The position numbers and the translations under genes were made by a program. A stretch of 64,000 bases of DNA from Thermoplasmata archaeon (GTDB taxonomy: Archaea > Thermoplasmatota > Thermoplasmata > Sysuiplasmatales > Sysuiplasmataceae): NCBI GenBank assembly GCA_021806165.1, contig JAJZXY010000010.1, positions 1-64,000 on the forward strand. Direction: 5' to 3'. Below the pieces are notes generated by a model. The model was not told the DNA's origin and made no database searches. It saw only the letters and a program-made list of their open reading frames with translations. Shown here in pieces: positions 46,308 to 56,732 of this stretch (the stretch's first letter is position 1; each line of letters starts with the position of its first letter).

Positions 46308-48634
46308 GATGAGCCCATCCTGTCCCACAGGGGCTGAGACCAGAGCCGCCTGAGATATGCAATTTCCTCGCTGTACTTCACTGCGCTCTCCTCCATTATG
46401 GTGATCTTTGAGCTTCCTGTGGTGCCGAGAAGCGTGGCGTTCTGCCCGAAGATGGACTGCAGCCGTTCGCTGTTCCGCGGGGAAACCTCGACGAGCCACC
46501 TCGTCGGAGCTTCGGAAAAGAGCTTTGCCCTTATGTCCCCCTTCCCCAGATCGGTGGTGTCAATCAGCACTCCGGTATCGCCGCCGAAAGCCATCTCGGC
46601 AGCGCCTGTCAGAATGCCCCCCTGGGATACATCGTGGCATGAAAGCACCAGCCCCTCCGACATGGCCCTGTTCAGGGCGGATGACAGAGTGTGGAGCCTG
46701 TTTAGTTCGACGGGCGCGAAATCAATGTCGCCCGTACTGTATATCCTGGAGAGTTCGGAGCACCCGAGCCTGTTGTCCTGCTTTCCTATGAGATACAGGT
46801 AGCTCCCGTCCCGTTTTATGTCCGAGGTAACGGACCTGCGGACATCATCCACCAGTCCGACGCCCGTCAGTGCGATGGACGGAAGGATGGGCCCGTGCTC
46901 GCCATCGTTGTAGAAGCTTACATTGCCCGAGGGGAGGCAGAGGTTCATGCGCGCGGCCGCGTCGGCCATTCCCCTGACCGATTCATAGAATTCCCACATG
47001 ACACCAGGCTTTTCCGGATTTGCGAAATTGAGACAGTTGGTGACTGCGTCGGGCTTCGCCCCGACCGCTGTGAGCTGCCTGCAGAGCTCATCCACCGCCG
47101 CAACGGCACCCTGGTATGGGTCGACCGCTGAAATCCACGGCTGCGAAGAGACTGCGATTGCCAGGCCTGACCAGCTGTCCCTGAGCGGTTTGAGCACCGA
47201 TGCGTCGCCGTGGGAGAGAGTCCCTGTCGCGCCCTGGAGCGGTTTGACAACTGTCCTGCCGCCAACCTCATAATCATACATGTGCACGATCCAGTCCCTG
47301 CTTGCCACGTTGATGTCGGATATAATGCGCTCGACCATCCTGTTTAGCCCGTCTAGCATGTCGATGGGTTTCACCCTTGGCCTTTCAATCTTCCTCTTCT
47401 GCATGGGCCTGTTGTATTCGGGCGCCTTCACGAAGAATGATGTGTCCAGATCGACTATGCGGCTGCCTGCATGCATGACCACCACGCTGCTCCCCGACTC
47501 AACCCTGCCTATCTTCGATGCCCTGACATCCCAGAAGTCGAATACATCGAGAACATGCTTCAGATTCTTCTCGCTCACTGAAAGGAGCATCCTCTCCTGC
47601 GACTCCGATACCCAGATCTCCCAGGGGAGCATCCCCGTCTCCCTTAGTGGCATCTTGTCTATGTCAATGACAGCAGCATGGCCGCCGGAAAGGGCCATCT
47701 CGCCCACGACAGCCGAAAGACCTCCTCCTCCGAGGTCCTTCATCGAATCTATTGCACCCTCCTCGACAAGCTGGAGCACTGCGTTGATAAGCGGCTCCTT
47801 GGTGATGGGGTCGCCGAGCTGGACCGCACCCCTGTCGCTTTCGTGCGACCCGGCTGTGAGTATCTGAGACGCGAAATTCACTCCGTGTATTCCGTCCCTG
47901 CCCGTAAGGCCGCCCGCTATGACTATTGCATTTCCCTTGTGCCTGAATCCGTTGCCTACGATCTTGTCCTTCCTTCCGAAACCGATGCACGCTGCATTCA
48001 CAAGGCAGTTGGAAAGGTATCTGTCGTCGAACCATACGCCGCCTGCAACAGTGGGGACACCGATCCTGTTTCCATAGTCTCGAATTCCGCCTACAACGCC
48101 GGCAAGCAGATACTTGGGATGCTTGTCGCCCGGAGGAAGCTCTGAGAGCGCTGTGTCAAGATCGCCGAAGAAGAGCGGGTCTGCGAGCGCAACCGGCTTT
48201 GTCCCCATGCAGAGTATGTCCCTGACGATGCCGCCTATCCCGGTCCCCGCCCCCCCGTAGGGCTCTATGGCGCTGGGATGGTTGTGGCTCTCCATCTTGA
48301 GCGAGTAGACGTGGGAGTCGTCAAATTCCATAACACCCGCATCGCCGACTGCATAAGCCCTCTTGGCGAGCGGGAAGACGAACCTGCGCAGCACCGGCTT
48401 GGATGTCTTGTAGCTGCAGTGCTCACTCCACGCCTGTGCTATCGAGTGCAGTTCAATGTCTGTGGGCTCCCTCCCAAGACCGCGGAAGTATGACTGTACG
48501 CGCTTCATCTCTTCAGATGACATTCCGAGGCGCATCTGGTCATTGAGTGAGGCAAGTTCCCTCTCTCCTGCCCCCGAAAGTCTGACCCTCATAACGCCCT
48601 GTATTCCACTTTCCTCGAACAGTGTGCCATTCAT
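46304..48634 (-). CDS. purL: Phosphoribosylformylglycinamidine synthase subunit PurL
   Basis: AQAWSEHCSYKTSKPVLRRF, KMESHNHPSAIEPYGGAGTGIGGIVRDIL, SMKDLGGGGLSAVVGEM. Confidence 0.96.
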   Translation of the reverse strand: MNGTLFEESGIQGVMRVRLSGAGERELASLNDQMRLGMSSEEMKRVQSYFRGLGREPTDIELHSIAQAWSEHCSYKTSKPVLRRFVFPLAKRAYAVGDAGVMEFDDSHVYSLKMESHNHPSAIEPYGGAGTGIGGIVRDILCMGTKPVALADPLFFGDLDTALSELPPGDKHPKYLLAGVVGGIRDYGNRIGVPTVAGGVWFDDRYLSNCLVNAACIGFGRKDKIVGNGFRHKGNAIVIAGGLTGRDGIHGVNFASQILTAGSHESDRGAVQLGDPITKEPLINAVLQLVEEGAIDSMKDLGGGGLSAVVGEMALSGGHAAVIDIDKMPLRETGMLPWEIWVSESQERMLLSVSEKNLKHVLDVFDFWDVRASKIGRVESGSSVVVMHAGSRIVDLDTSFFVKAPEYNRPMQKRKIERPRVKPIDMLDGLNRMVERIISDINVASRDWIVHMYDYEVGGRTVVKPLQGATGTLSHGDASVLKPLRDSWSGLAIAVSSQPWISAVDPYQGAVAAVDELCRQLTAVGAKPDAVTNCLNFANPEKPGVMWEFYESVRGMADAAARMNLCLPSGNVSFYNDGEHGPILPSIALTGVGLVDDVRRSVTSDIKRDGSYLYLIGKQDNRLGCSELSRIYSTGDIDFAPVELNRLHTLSSALNRAMSEGLVLSCHDVSQGGILTGAAEMAFGGDTGVLIDTTDLGKGDIRAKLFSEAPTRWLVEVSPRNSERLQSIFGQNATLLGTTGSSKITIMEESAVKYSEEIAYLRRLWSQPLWDRMGSS

Positions 48635-48650
48635 CTCAATTCACGTTCAG

Positions 48651-48899
48651 TCAGTCGACCGGGGAGGTTGTGTAGCTGTAATTGTGGATGGCCGGATTGG
48701 CAAGGAGCCTCCTGCACATCTCCTCCACTTCCTTCTTCGCTCCCTCTGCCTCCCCTTCGACTGAAATTGTGTAGACCTTCGAGAAGGAGACCTGCTTGAC
48801 GTTCTCAAAGCCGAGCAGCTGAAGTGTCTTCCTGGTGTTTTCACCCTCGGGGTCGACAATCCCCTCCTTCAGCGTGATTTTGACCTCAAATACGGGCAT
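48651..48899 (-). CDS. purS: Phosphoribosylformylglycinamidine synthase subunit PurS
   Basis: MPVFEVKITLKEGIVDPEGENTRKTLQLLGFENVKQVSFSKVYTISVEG. Confidence 0.95.
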   Translation of the reverse strand: MPVFEVKITLKEGIVDPEGENTRKTLQLLGFENVKQVSFSKVYTISVEGEAEGAKKEVEEMCRRLLANPAIHNYSYTTSPVD

Positions 48900-48942
48900 T
48901 TACTCAACTGGACTGGTATATTAATCTCTATTTAAATCCGTA

Positions 48943-50190
48943 TCACACGTGCTGCACCTTGGTCTCCCTGTGTTCCATTTCCACCAGGCCCCTCTGCCTG
49001 ATTGCAATCATGATGAGGAGGGAGAGAACTCCAAATACCTCAAGCGCGAGCCATATCAGCAGATTGCTGCTGAACAGGAGGTAGAGGAAGAATGAGCCTG
49101 CTGCTGGACCCATTGCCCTGCCTGCAGACCGTGCCATCCCGTTGAACGCCATGTATCTGCCGATCTTGTCGGAGGGAGCTATCCTGGACACTATGCTGGA
49201 TATTGTCGGGGTTGTGAAATTCTCTCCGAGCGTGATTACCACCATGTCGAACATGAGTGCCGGAAGAGTGGTGGAAAGACCAACCATGAGATAGCCTGCC
49301 ATGTACAGCAGGATGCCTACTATGACACCGTCAATCTCCCTCATCCTGCCGACGACGGCTGTCACGGGGAACTGCCCCACAACCACAACAACGCCGTTGA
49401 CAGCGAAAATATAGCCGATCAGGTTGCTTGCAATGCCTGCCTTCAGCGTAGCGTAGAGAGGAAGAGTGACGGAGAACTGCGCTGTGAGTACCATGAGCAG
49501 CAGCGTGCCAGCCGAGAATATCATGAGCGGTCTGTCCAGGACTATCAGGTCGGAGAGCCTCTTCATCCTGTATGCGGCTGGTCTTCCTCCTGCAGGACGT
49601 ATTGCACTGATGAGCGTCACTATGAGCGCAAACTGTATCAGAAGCGTGACCTCAACCACTGCGAATATCCATATGACACCCGAATTGAATATCTGCGAGC
49701 CAATGAGGGGCCCAACTGCCCAGCCGAAGTTGGCCATTATCCTGTATATGGCGTACCCCTTCTCCCTCTCCCTGCTGCTTGTCACATCGGCAACCATCGC
49801 GGTCGCCGCCGGGAATAGAAGGCCGCCCGAGACGGATGTTGCCACGAACATCACCACTATCAGCTCGGTTGAGCCGTGGAGGTAGAGGGCGGCGATTATG
49901 CCCATGTAGATGATTATACCGGCCCCGCTTCCGTACAGCATCGTCCTCTTCCTGCCTGAGAAGTCGGTAAGGTAGCCGCCGGCGATCTGGCAGAATGTTG
50001 ATGCAACGGCCAGTGCACCGAATATCAGGCCGACAAGATAGATTGGCACTCCAAGGTCCCGTTCAAAGAAAATCGCCATGAATGGCCATGTAGCGCCAAA
50101 GCCTATGGAGCGTATCAGCACAACTGAGCCAAGTGACCACAGCTGCCTGTTCCCGAGCAGGAGGGATTCTCGAACATCTCCGCCTCTCAT
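48943..50190 (-). CDS. MFS transporter
   Basis: Hydrophobic 12-TM-like ORF with GYLTDFSGRKRTMLYGS. Confidence 0.9.
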   Translation of the reverse strand: MRGGDVRESLLLGNRQLWSLGSVVLIRSIGFGATWPFMAIFFERDLGVPIYLVGLIFGALAVASTFCQIAGGYLTDFSGRKRTMLYGSGAGIIIYMGIIAALYLHGSTELIVVMFVATSVSGGLLFPAATAMVADVTSSREREKGYAIYRIMANFGWAVGPLIGSQIFNSGVIWIFAVVEVTLLIQFALIVTLISAIRPAGGRPAAYRMKRLSDLIVLDRPLMIFSAGTLLLMVLTAQFSVTLPLYATLKAGIASNLIGYIFAVNGVVVVVGQFPVTAVVGRMREIDGVIVGILLYMAGYLMVGLSTTLPALMFDMVVITLGENFTTPTISSIVSRIAPSDKIGRYMAFNGMARSAGRAMGPAAGSFFLYLLFSSNLLIWLALEVFGVLSLLIMIAIRQRGLVEMEHRETKVQHV

Positions 50191-50331
50191 TCTTCAGCCT
50201 TCTCCCTGCGGGGGGACCCGAAGACGGAGACCTGCCCATTTCGAACGCTGTTGGGGAACATCTGGTTCGCATTTCACACGACTGAACCACCAATATGAAC
50301 ATTGCCGTCGCCGCATGGACTGGTCCTGCGG

Positions 50332-50961
50332 TCAGATCGTGTGCACTATTGCTATGATGCCTGTAATTATAAACTGGATGGCCAGTGCGGAGAGGAGTAT
50401 TCCCTCTATCCTTGAGAATGCCATGGCACCCATCCTGCCAAGCCTGTTGAACAGCGGCGCGGAATAGCGAAGGGAGAAGTAGGAGGCCAGGGCGGTCACC
50501 AGTATGGCCACCATCACGAAGGAGAGGTTGACAAGCGAGCCTGCCTCACCAGAGAATATAATCACGGTGGTTATTGCGCCCGGTCCGGCGAACAGGGGAA
50601 TCCCCAGGGGCACGATGCCTATGGACTCCCTCTCGAGTGCCTCGTCCCGATCCTCGACGGTTGTCTTGGACTTTGGATTTTCCCCGTGGAGCATAGAAAA
50701 TGACGTGGAGAAGAGGAGTATCCCTCCTGCAATCTCGAATGCGGGCAGGGTGATGCCGTACAGCGCAAATATGGCCGTGCCCAGCAGGCCGAACATGACG
50801 AGGGCGCCGAGCGTGATCCAGAAGACCTTTGATATCACACGCTTCTTTGTTGCATCGTCGTAGCCCAGTGTCAGGGAATAGAAGATGGGTATGTTGCCGA
50901 TAGGATTGACAACCACGAATACTGAGGCCACCGCGGCAGCCAGGAAGTCCGTGTTCACCAT
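50332..50961 (-). CDS. MarC family membrane protein
   Basis: FVVVNPIGNIPIFYSLT, PLGIPLFAGPGAITTVI. Confidence 0.92.
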   Translation of the reverse strand: MVNTDFLAAAVASVFVVVNPIGNIPIFYSLTLGYDDATKKRVISKVFWITLGALVMFGLLGTAIFALYGITLPAFEIAGGILLFSTSFSMLHGENPKSKTTVEDRDEALERESIGIVPLGIPLFAGPGAITTVIIFSGEAGSLVNLSFVMVAILVTALASYFSLRYSAPLFNRLGRMGAMAFSRIEGILLSALAIQFIITGIIAIVHTI

Positions 50962-51009
50962 TAAAGCTCACCCTGCAGGCATCTGAAAGGGGCGGCCCTT
51001 CTATTTATG

Positions 51010-51753
51010 CTAACCGACCTTCCTGAATATCGATATATAACCTGTATGGCCGGGCCCGTCAAAGCTGTGGCGCGTTGCGCCCTCAGTGACTTCGAGCTTT
51101 CTCATCATAATCTCGAAGCTGGTTTCATGCCAGAAACCGGATGAGGCCGCCTGGGACACAGTCCTTTCCGTCTGGTTCACTGTGGGCGAATAGGAGGATA
51201 GCATCCTTCCAGGCCTGAGAGCATGCCAGCATGACTCGAGCGCGTTCCAGGGATCCGGTATGTCTATGGAAGCTGCATCCGCGAAGGAGGTGCCTGTGAA
51301 CTCCCTCCCGTCGGCAAGGATCGGATGCCATGCGCCGCCAATCCCCGACCTCGAAATGTTGGTGGAGGCAACCCTCAGGTGCTCAGGCCTGTTGTCCATG
51401 GTGATAACCATCCCATTCTCCCCGACAGCTGAGAGAAGCTTGAGAGAGAGTGAGCCGGAGCCTGCACCGATCTCAAGCACCGTGTGACCGCATCTAACGT
51501 CGAGGAAGTGGGCGATCATAGATGCATCCTTCTCCGTGATGACCTGCGGTCCCCTCTCGAGTGTGTTCATCAGGTCGCTCACAGTAGGGGCGAGTATCAT
51601 GAAGCGCTTCCCTGCTATGGCGATGGCGCTTCCGGGTGAGGCGGCTGAAGCCGCACCCGCGTCAACCACACCCAGCGCCCTGACCCTTACCTTGCCCTCC
51701 GATTCGGGTACGAAATACCTCCGCCTCTTCTCGTCGACTAGAATGAATGACAT
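51010..51753 (-). CDS. trmI: tRNA (adenine-58-N1)-methyltransferase TrmI-like
   Basis: GPQVITEKDASMIAHFLDVRCGHTVLEIGAGSGSLSLKLLSAVG; start taken at MSFILVDEK. Confidence 0.88.
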   Translation of the reverse strand: MSFILVDEKRRRYFVPESEGKVRVRALGVVDAGAASAASPGSAIAIAGKRFMILAPTVSDLMNTLERGPQVITEKDASMIAHFLDVRCGHTVLEIGAGSGSLSLKLLSAVGENGMVITMDNRPEHLRVASTNISRSGIGGAWHPILADGREFTGTSFADAASIDIPDPWNALESCWHALRPGRMLSSYSPTVNQTERTVSQAASSGFWHETSFEIMMRKLEVTEGATRHSFDGPGHTGYISIFRKVG

Positions 51754-51890
51754 CTGACAGCAGCACTGAACATTGCCCACGTAATATTTATTGTAGTAAT
51801 AAGACGGGGGTGGTTTTGCTACACACCGGCATTGCCTGGTATTGGGTACGTTTTTTAACTCATAACCAATACCCGTTTTGTGAGTCCCTC

Positions 51891-53081
51891 ATGGCTATGC
51901 TGAACAACTATGTGACAAAGGAAACTTCCAGGGCCAAGTCTAGGAAAAATGTATCCGGGGATGAGATGAACAGGATGCTGGAGCACGCACTGGGTTATCT
52001 GGACTACGACAGGAAGCTAACCTGGGACGCAAATATAAACGGCATAGTTGTGAGATATACCGGCAACAGCCAGCACCAGTATGATTTCTGGATGGAAAAC
52101 TGGTGGCCTGCCCCCAACAACTCCAGCATGCTGCCGCATGCGTTTGTCTATTCTGTTGTCGGAGTGCCTAACATGGAGGCGGAGGCGCTCTACTGCCCTG
52201 AACTCAACACCGCCCTGTTCATAAACACCGAGTACTACGGCCAGGCAAAGAGCTGGGCGCTGGGCATGGCGGCTGCTGTGCTCGAGAGGCACTACAACAC
52301 ACATTCAATTCATGGCGCATGCGCCGAGCTTTCAGGAAGGGGAGTGGTGATAGTCGCACCCACAGGCACCGGAAAGACGACGCAGGTCAACCAGCTCTTC
52401 CAGGCTGAGAGCGGCAAGGTAGTTGGCGATGACTGGGTGTACATACAGCACCCGCCAGGGCTTGAGGACGGCAGGAACCACAGGTTCCTCGTCAGACAGC
52501 CGGAGAGGAGGCTGTACATAAGGACGGAGAACGAGGAGAATGAGCCGTGGCTCAGGCCGATTCTCGATGGGTGCAAGTGCGAGAACGTGGTCATGAGAAA
52601 GCAGGACTGCCAGAACAGCATCTGCTGGGAAAAGTGTGAGAAGGGGGAAAGGAAATGCGTCTTTGACGAGGGAAAGGACTGGTGCTTCTATGCGTTCGGC
52701 AACTCGCGCGCACTACTTCCGAGGGAATGGATGAAGGGAGAGGGAAAGGTCGCAGACCTTGCAGAACTCAATCTGCTTGTCCTCCTCAGGAGGGACAGCA
52801 CATCTCCCGCACAGGTAAACCTTGACGCAGACCAGGCCATTGAGGTTCTCAAGGAGGGGAGATACATGATCAGGCCCGGGTCCGGTCCAAAGGAGAAATG
52901 GGGAACGATGGCCAACGAGCCATGGTACAACCCATACCTCCTTGTCAGGGACGACAGGAAGCAGGAGGAGTTCTTCAGAAGGGAAGTGGAGTCATCCAGG
53001 TGTGTCCTTCTCAACACAGGCGTCGAGGGAATAACCCAGACGCACGACAGGATTGTGAAGGAGCTGAAAGCCTCAGACTGA
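51891..53081 (+). CDS. PEPCK/HPr-kinase-superfamily P-loop protein with Cys-rich insertion
   Basis: Walker A VIVAPTGTGKTTQVNQL, then KVVGDDWVYI; CKCENVVMRKQDCQNSICWEKCEKGERKCVFDEGKDWC. Confidence 0.75.
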   Translation: MAMLNNYVTKETSRAKSRKNVSGDEMNRMLEHALGYLDYDRKLTWDANINGIVVRYTGNSQHQYDFWMENWWPAPNNSSMLPHAFVYSVVGVPNMEAEALYCPELNTALFINTEYYGQAKSWALGMAAAVLERHYNTHSIHGACAELSGRGVVIVAPTGTGKTTQVNQLFQAESGKVVGDDWVYIQHPPGLEDGRNHRFLVRQPERRLYIRTENEENEPWLRPILDGCKCENVVMRKQDCQNSICWEKCEKGERKCVFDEGKDWCFYAFGNSRALLPREWMKGEGKVADLAELNLLVLLRRDSTSPAQVNLDADQAIEVLKEGRYMIRPGSGPKEKWGTMANEPWYNPYLLVRDDRKQEEFFRREVESSRCVLLNTGVEGITQTHDRIVKELKASD

Positions 53082-53543
53082 GGCGGAAGCGGCGGCCGGC
53101 CTGATGAGCTGGCCGCACCTCAGGCATTTGACGTCGTAGAAGGAGACAGCTGTGCCGCATTCGGGACAGCGCGGCAGACCCTGCGTGACTGAAGCATTCC
53201 TGAAGCCGGACGCAGCTCCTGCGGATGCCTCCTCATGGCGGTGCACAGCGGTGGTGACAGACTCAGTGATAGCCGGTTCGGCAGCTGGTCTGGCGGCGTC
53301 AACCGGCCTGAGGTCATACTCAGGAATGGCTGCTGACTGCTTGTGCCTTCCTGGAAGCCTGGAGCGGAGCAGGTAAATGCCAAGGCCGAACGGTCCCGCT
53401 ATTGCAGGCGCCACCGACCATGCCCTTGACAGTGCTCGAAGCCATGCGTCGTAATATGTCCAGATTCCCATGCCAAACGAAATGAGCAACCATGCAGATA
53501 TGGCCAATTCTAACGAAAGCTGCATCCCAAACCCTGTCCTCAT
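53073..53543 (-). CDS. Membrane-anchored protein with C-terminal zinc ribbon
   Basis: Two N-terminal TM segments; C-terminal CPECGTAVSFYDVKCLRCGQLI. Confidence 0.8.
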   Translation of the reverse strand: MRTGFGMQLSLELAISAWLLISFGMGIWTYYDAWLRALSRAWSVAPAIAGPFGLGIYLLRSRLPGRHKQSAAIPEYDLRPVDAARPAAEPAITESVTTAVHRHEEASAGAASGFRNASVTQGLPRCPECGTAVSFYDVKCLRCGQLIRPAAASASV

Positions 53544-53694
53544 TAATGTGAGAATCTTTATTTAATTCTATCTAAACAGCTGACATTTGTCAGACCACAT
53601 CGCGCCTCGCACCTCCCCCGGCGCGCTGCAGCACCTGACAAAGGATGCCGGAACAGTTCAAGCCAGTCCGCACGATCATATTCACGGGGCAGTT

Positions 53695-54862
53695 GTGGCT
53701 GGAAGAATTCTGATAATGGGGGCAGCTGGAAGGGACTTCCACGATTTCAACACATATTACAGGAACAACAGGGACTTCGAGGTTGTGTTCGCATACAGCG
53801 ACCTCCCGCACCCTGAGGTGACGCACAAGGCGTCGCTCGCGCTCTCCTGCCAAGCTGATTCCACTCTGTTGGGAGGGAGGCAGATAAGGCTTAAATCGTC
53901 CAAGTCCCCGATCTCAATACTTGCAGTCCGTACAGCTTCGGGGGAGAGCAAGACTACACGAAGAGTGGCTGCCCTCCTGCGGGAGATGGGGAAGAGGGTG
54001 GCGGTGGTAAGGCACACTATGCCCTATGGCAACCGGAAGGAGCAGGAGGTCAAGAGATTCGCCTCATACGAGGACCTTGACAGGCACCACACAACGATAG
54101 AGGAGAGGGAGGAGTATGAGCCGCACATAGACAGCGGGACCACAGTCTTTGCAGGTGTGGACTACTGGAAGATACTCGGGGAGGCTGAGCAGGAGGCGGA
54201 CGTGATACACTGGGACCGCGGAAACAATGACTTCTCATTCTACAGGTCGGGTCTGGAGATAGCCGTGGCGGACACCTTCAGACCTGGCCACGAGCTCACA
54301 TACCATCCTGGAGAGGTGAATTTCAGGAGCACCGACGTTATTGTGTTAAACATGGTTGATAACGCCGGGCGGAGCAACGTGGAGGAGGTGCGCAGCAGCG
54401 CGGAAAGGGTTAAACCCGGGCCACGAACATTGAATGTGCATCACCTGTAACACTTGAGTGTGACGGGAACATGGAGGGGAAGAGGGCCATAGTGGTGGAG
54501 GATGGACCGACGCTCACCCACAGGAGCAAGAAAATCGGGGCGGCATATGTCGCTGCGAAGAGGGCGAAGGCGACTGTTGCTGATCCCGGGAGGTGTGCGG
54601 TCGGAAGCATCAAGGCGGTGTACGAGAAGTTCCCGCACCTGGCTGAGGTGGTGCCCGAAATGGGTATCGGGAGAAGCAGATAGGTGAACTGCAGGAGACG
54701 CTTGACAGGGCGGACTGCGACCTTATCCTCACAGACACTCCGATTGACACAAGGAGACTGATAAAACCGAACAGGCCGATCATACACTGCAGGTATAAAC
54801 TTGAGGAAATGACGAAGCCCGGACTGAGGGAGATACTGTCTGAATTCCGGGCGGGCAGATGA
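53695..54862 (+). pseudogene. COG2403-like (cyclic 2,3-DPG synthetase-like) GTPase, decayed
   Basis: RILIMGAAGRDFHDFNTYYRNN...EREEYEPHIDSGTTVFAGVDYWKIL, then frameshift (about 54415-54421) to ATNIECASPVTLECDGNMEGKRAIVVEDGPTLTH, then frameshift (about 54668-54671) to EKQIGELQETLDRADCDLILTDTPIDTRRLI to the stop at 54862. Confidence 0.87.
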
Positions 54863-54947
54863 GTGCATTTCCAAAAGTCTTAAAGATGTAGTGCAACAAT
54901 CAGTAAGACCTAACAGACAGGATAAGAGACAGCAGAAGGCGGTTTAA

Positions 54948-56732
54948 TTGACAGACAGGGACGTTACAATCAGGCTAGGAGCCTCGGCCGGCGACGGCAT
55001 ACAGAGCGCCGGTGAGATATTGACAAGAATGCTTTCAGTGAGCGGACAGTATGTCTGCACATACAACGGGAACCAGTCGCTGATCAGGGGGGGACATGTC
55101 TGGTTCCATTTGCATGCAGGAAACTGGAGGGTGACATCGCTCGGCTTTGGCATCGATTACATGCTGGCGCTGACCCAGACTGCATTTGACGAGCATATAG
55201 GGCGGATTAACAGGGGTGGCGCGATAATATTTGATCCGAAGGTGGTAAAGTCGGGGGCTATGCCGGACGGCGTCACCGCGATCGAGCTTCCTCTGACGGA
55301 GATTGCGCTGAAGTATGACAAGAGACCGCTCATGAAGAACACGGTTGGAATTGGTTCGATAGCAGCGCTTCTCGGCCTGGACAGGAAGGAGATTGGCGAG
55401 GTGATAGAGCTGCAGTTCGGGTCAAAGGGGAAGGCCATTGTAGAGGGGAACATAAATGCAGCCCTCGAAGGGTATGAACTCACATCGAAGAAGTTTGTCC
55501 CCACCAAGACACTCGAGTTTGATTATTCAAAGAAGAGACTTTTCACCCATGCGGACTTTGCACTTGCGGCAGGCGCTGTGAATGCGGGCTGCAGGTTCTA
55601 CGCGGCATACCCGATGTCGCCGGCGAGCCCGATACTCCACTACATGGCTGCGAATGCTGAGAAGATGGGAATTACGGTGCTGCTTGCCGAGGACGAGATA
55701 GCCGCCATGGGTGCAACAATAGGCGCCGGCTTCACGGGCGCCAGGGCAATGTGCGGCACGAGCGGAGGCGGTTTTGCACTCATGCAGGAGGGCTTCGGCA
55801 TGGCCGCAATGAACGAAACACCCCTTGTGGTTGTGGACGTCATGCGCGCAGGGCCAAGCACAGGCCTTCCCACAAAGACGGGCCAGGGCGACCTCAACAT
55901 GATGCTCGGAATATCACAGGATGATTTCCCGAGGGTAATACTCGCGCCAAGGAATCCCGAGGAGACATTCAACATCATGGGCAAGGCATTCAATGTTGCT
56001 GAAAAGTGGCAGGTGCCTGTCATTGTGCTACTCGACTTCGGCATCGGCGACGGAGGATATGCCACACTTGAGAATCTCGATTTCGAAAAGCCCATAGACA
56101 GGGGAAAGATTGTGACAGAGGTTGATGCTGAAGGCACATGGTTCAAGAGATACGAGCTCAATGAGGACAATGTCTCTCCCAGGACCATCCCGGGGACCCC
56201 AAATGGCATGTTCGTGGCGAAGACGGATGAGCATGACGAGTACGGCCATGATTTGAGCGATGTAGAGGCTGGTTTGCAGCACGCTGTGGAAAAGAGGGTG
56301 AAGATGATGAAGAAGAGGATGGGGAAACTCGACGGCATTGCCGCTGAGCTCAGTCTTCCTGAGGTTGTGGGGCCGAAGGATGCTGACATTACACTTGTTT
56401 CCTGGGGGAGCAGTTCCAACCCGATCAGGGAGGCGCTGAAGAAGCTGTGGAGTGAGGGTGTCAAGGTCAACTCAATAGAGTTTACGGACGTATTCCCTCT
56501 ACGCTGGAATGAGGTGGCTAAGCTGCTGAAGGGCGCAAGACACCTCGTTGATGTGGAGGCAAACTACACCGGCCAGATGGCCGGGCTGATTGCAAGGGAA
56601 ACAGGGCTGGTGATCGGGGACAGGCTCCTGAAGTATGACGGTGAGCCGCTCGAGCCGGCCGAAGTGGTGGAGAAGGTAAAAAGCATAGCTGAAAAGGAGA
56701 GTGGAATAAGTGTTGAACACCAAGCTGTTTGA
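54948..56732 (+). CDS. 2-oxoacid:ferredoxin oxidoreductase alpha subunit (gamma-alpha fusion)
   Basis: N-terminal gamma domain (IRLGASAGDGIQSAGEILTRML), AAYPMSPASPILHYMA, AEDEIAAMGATIGAGFTGARAMCGTSGGGFALM; TTG start. Confidence 0.94.
   Translation: MTDRDVTIRLGASAGDGIQSAGEILTRMLSVSGQYVCTYNGNQSLIRGGHVWFHLHAGNWRVTSLGFGIDYMLALTQTAFDEHIGRINRGGAIIFDPKVVKSGAMPDGVTAIELPLTEIALKYDKRPLMKNTVGIGSIAALLGLDRKEIGEVIELQFGSKGKAIVEGNINAALEGYELTSKKFVPTKTLEFDYSKKRLFTHADFALAAGAVNAGCRFYAAYPMSPASPILHYMAANAEKMGITVLLAEDEIAAMGATIGAGFTGARAMCGTSGGGFALMQEGFGMAAMNETPLVVVDVMRAGPSTGLPTKTGQGDLNMMLGISQDDFPRVILAPRNPEETFNIMGKAFNVAEKWQVPVIVLLDFGIGDGGYATLENLDFEKPIDRGKIVTEVDAEGTWFKRYELNEDNVSPRTIPGTPNGMFVAKTDEHDEYGHDLSDVEAGLQHAVEKRVKMMKKRMGKLDGIAAELSLPEVVGPKDADITLVSWGSSSNPIREALKKLWSEGVKVNSIEFTDVFPLRWNEVAKLLKGARHLVDVEANYTGQMAGLIARETGLVIGDRLLKYDGEPLEPAEVVEKVKSIAEKESGISVEHQAV

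Noticed and set aside
55640-56470. 276-aa - strand ORF
   Set aside because: Antisense to the OFOR alpha subunit.
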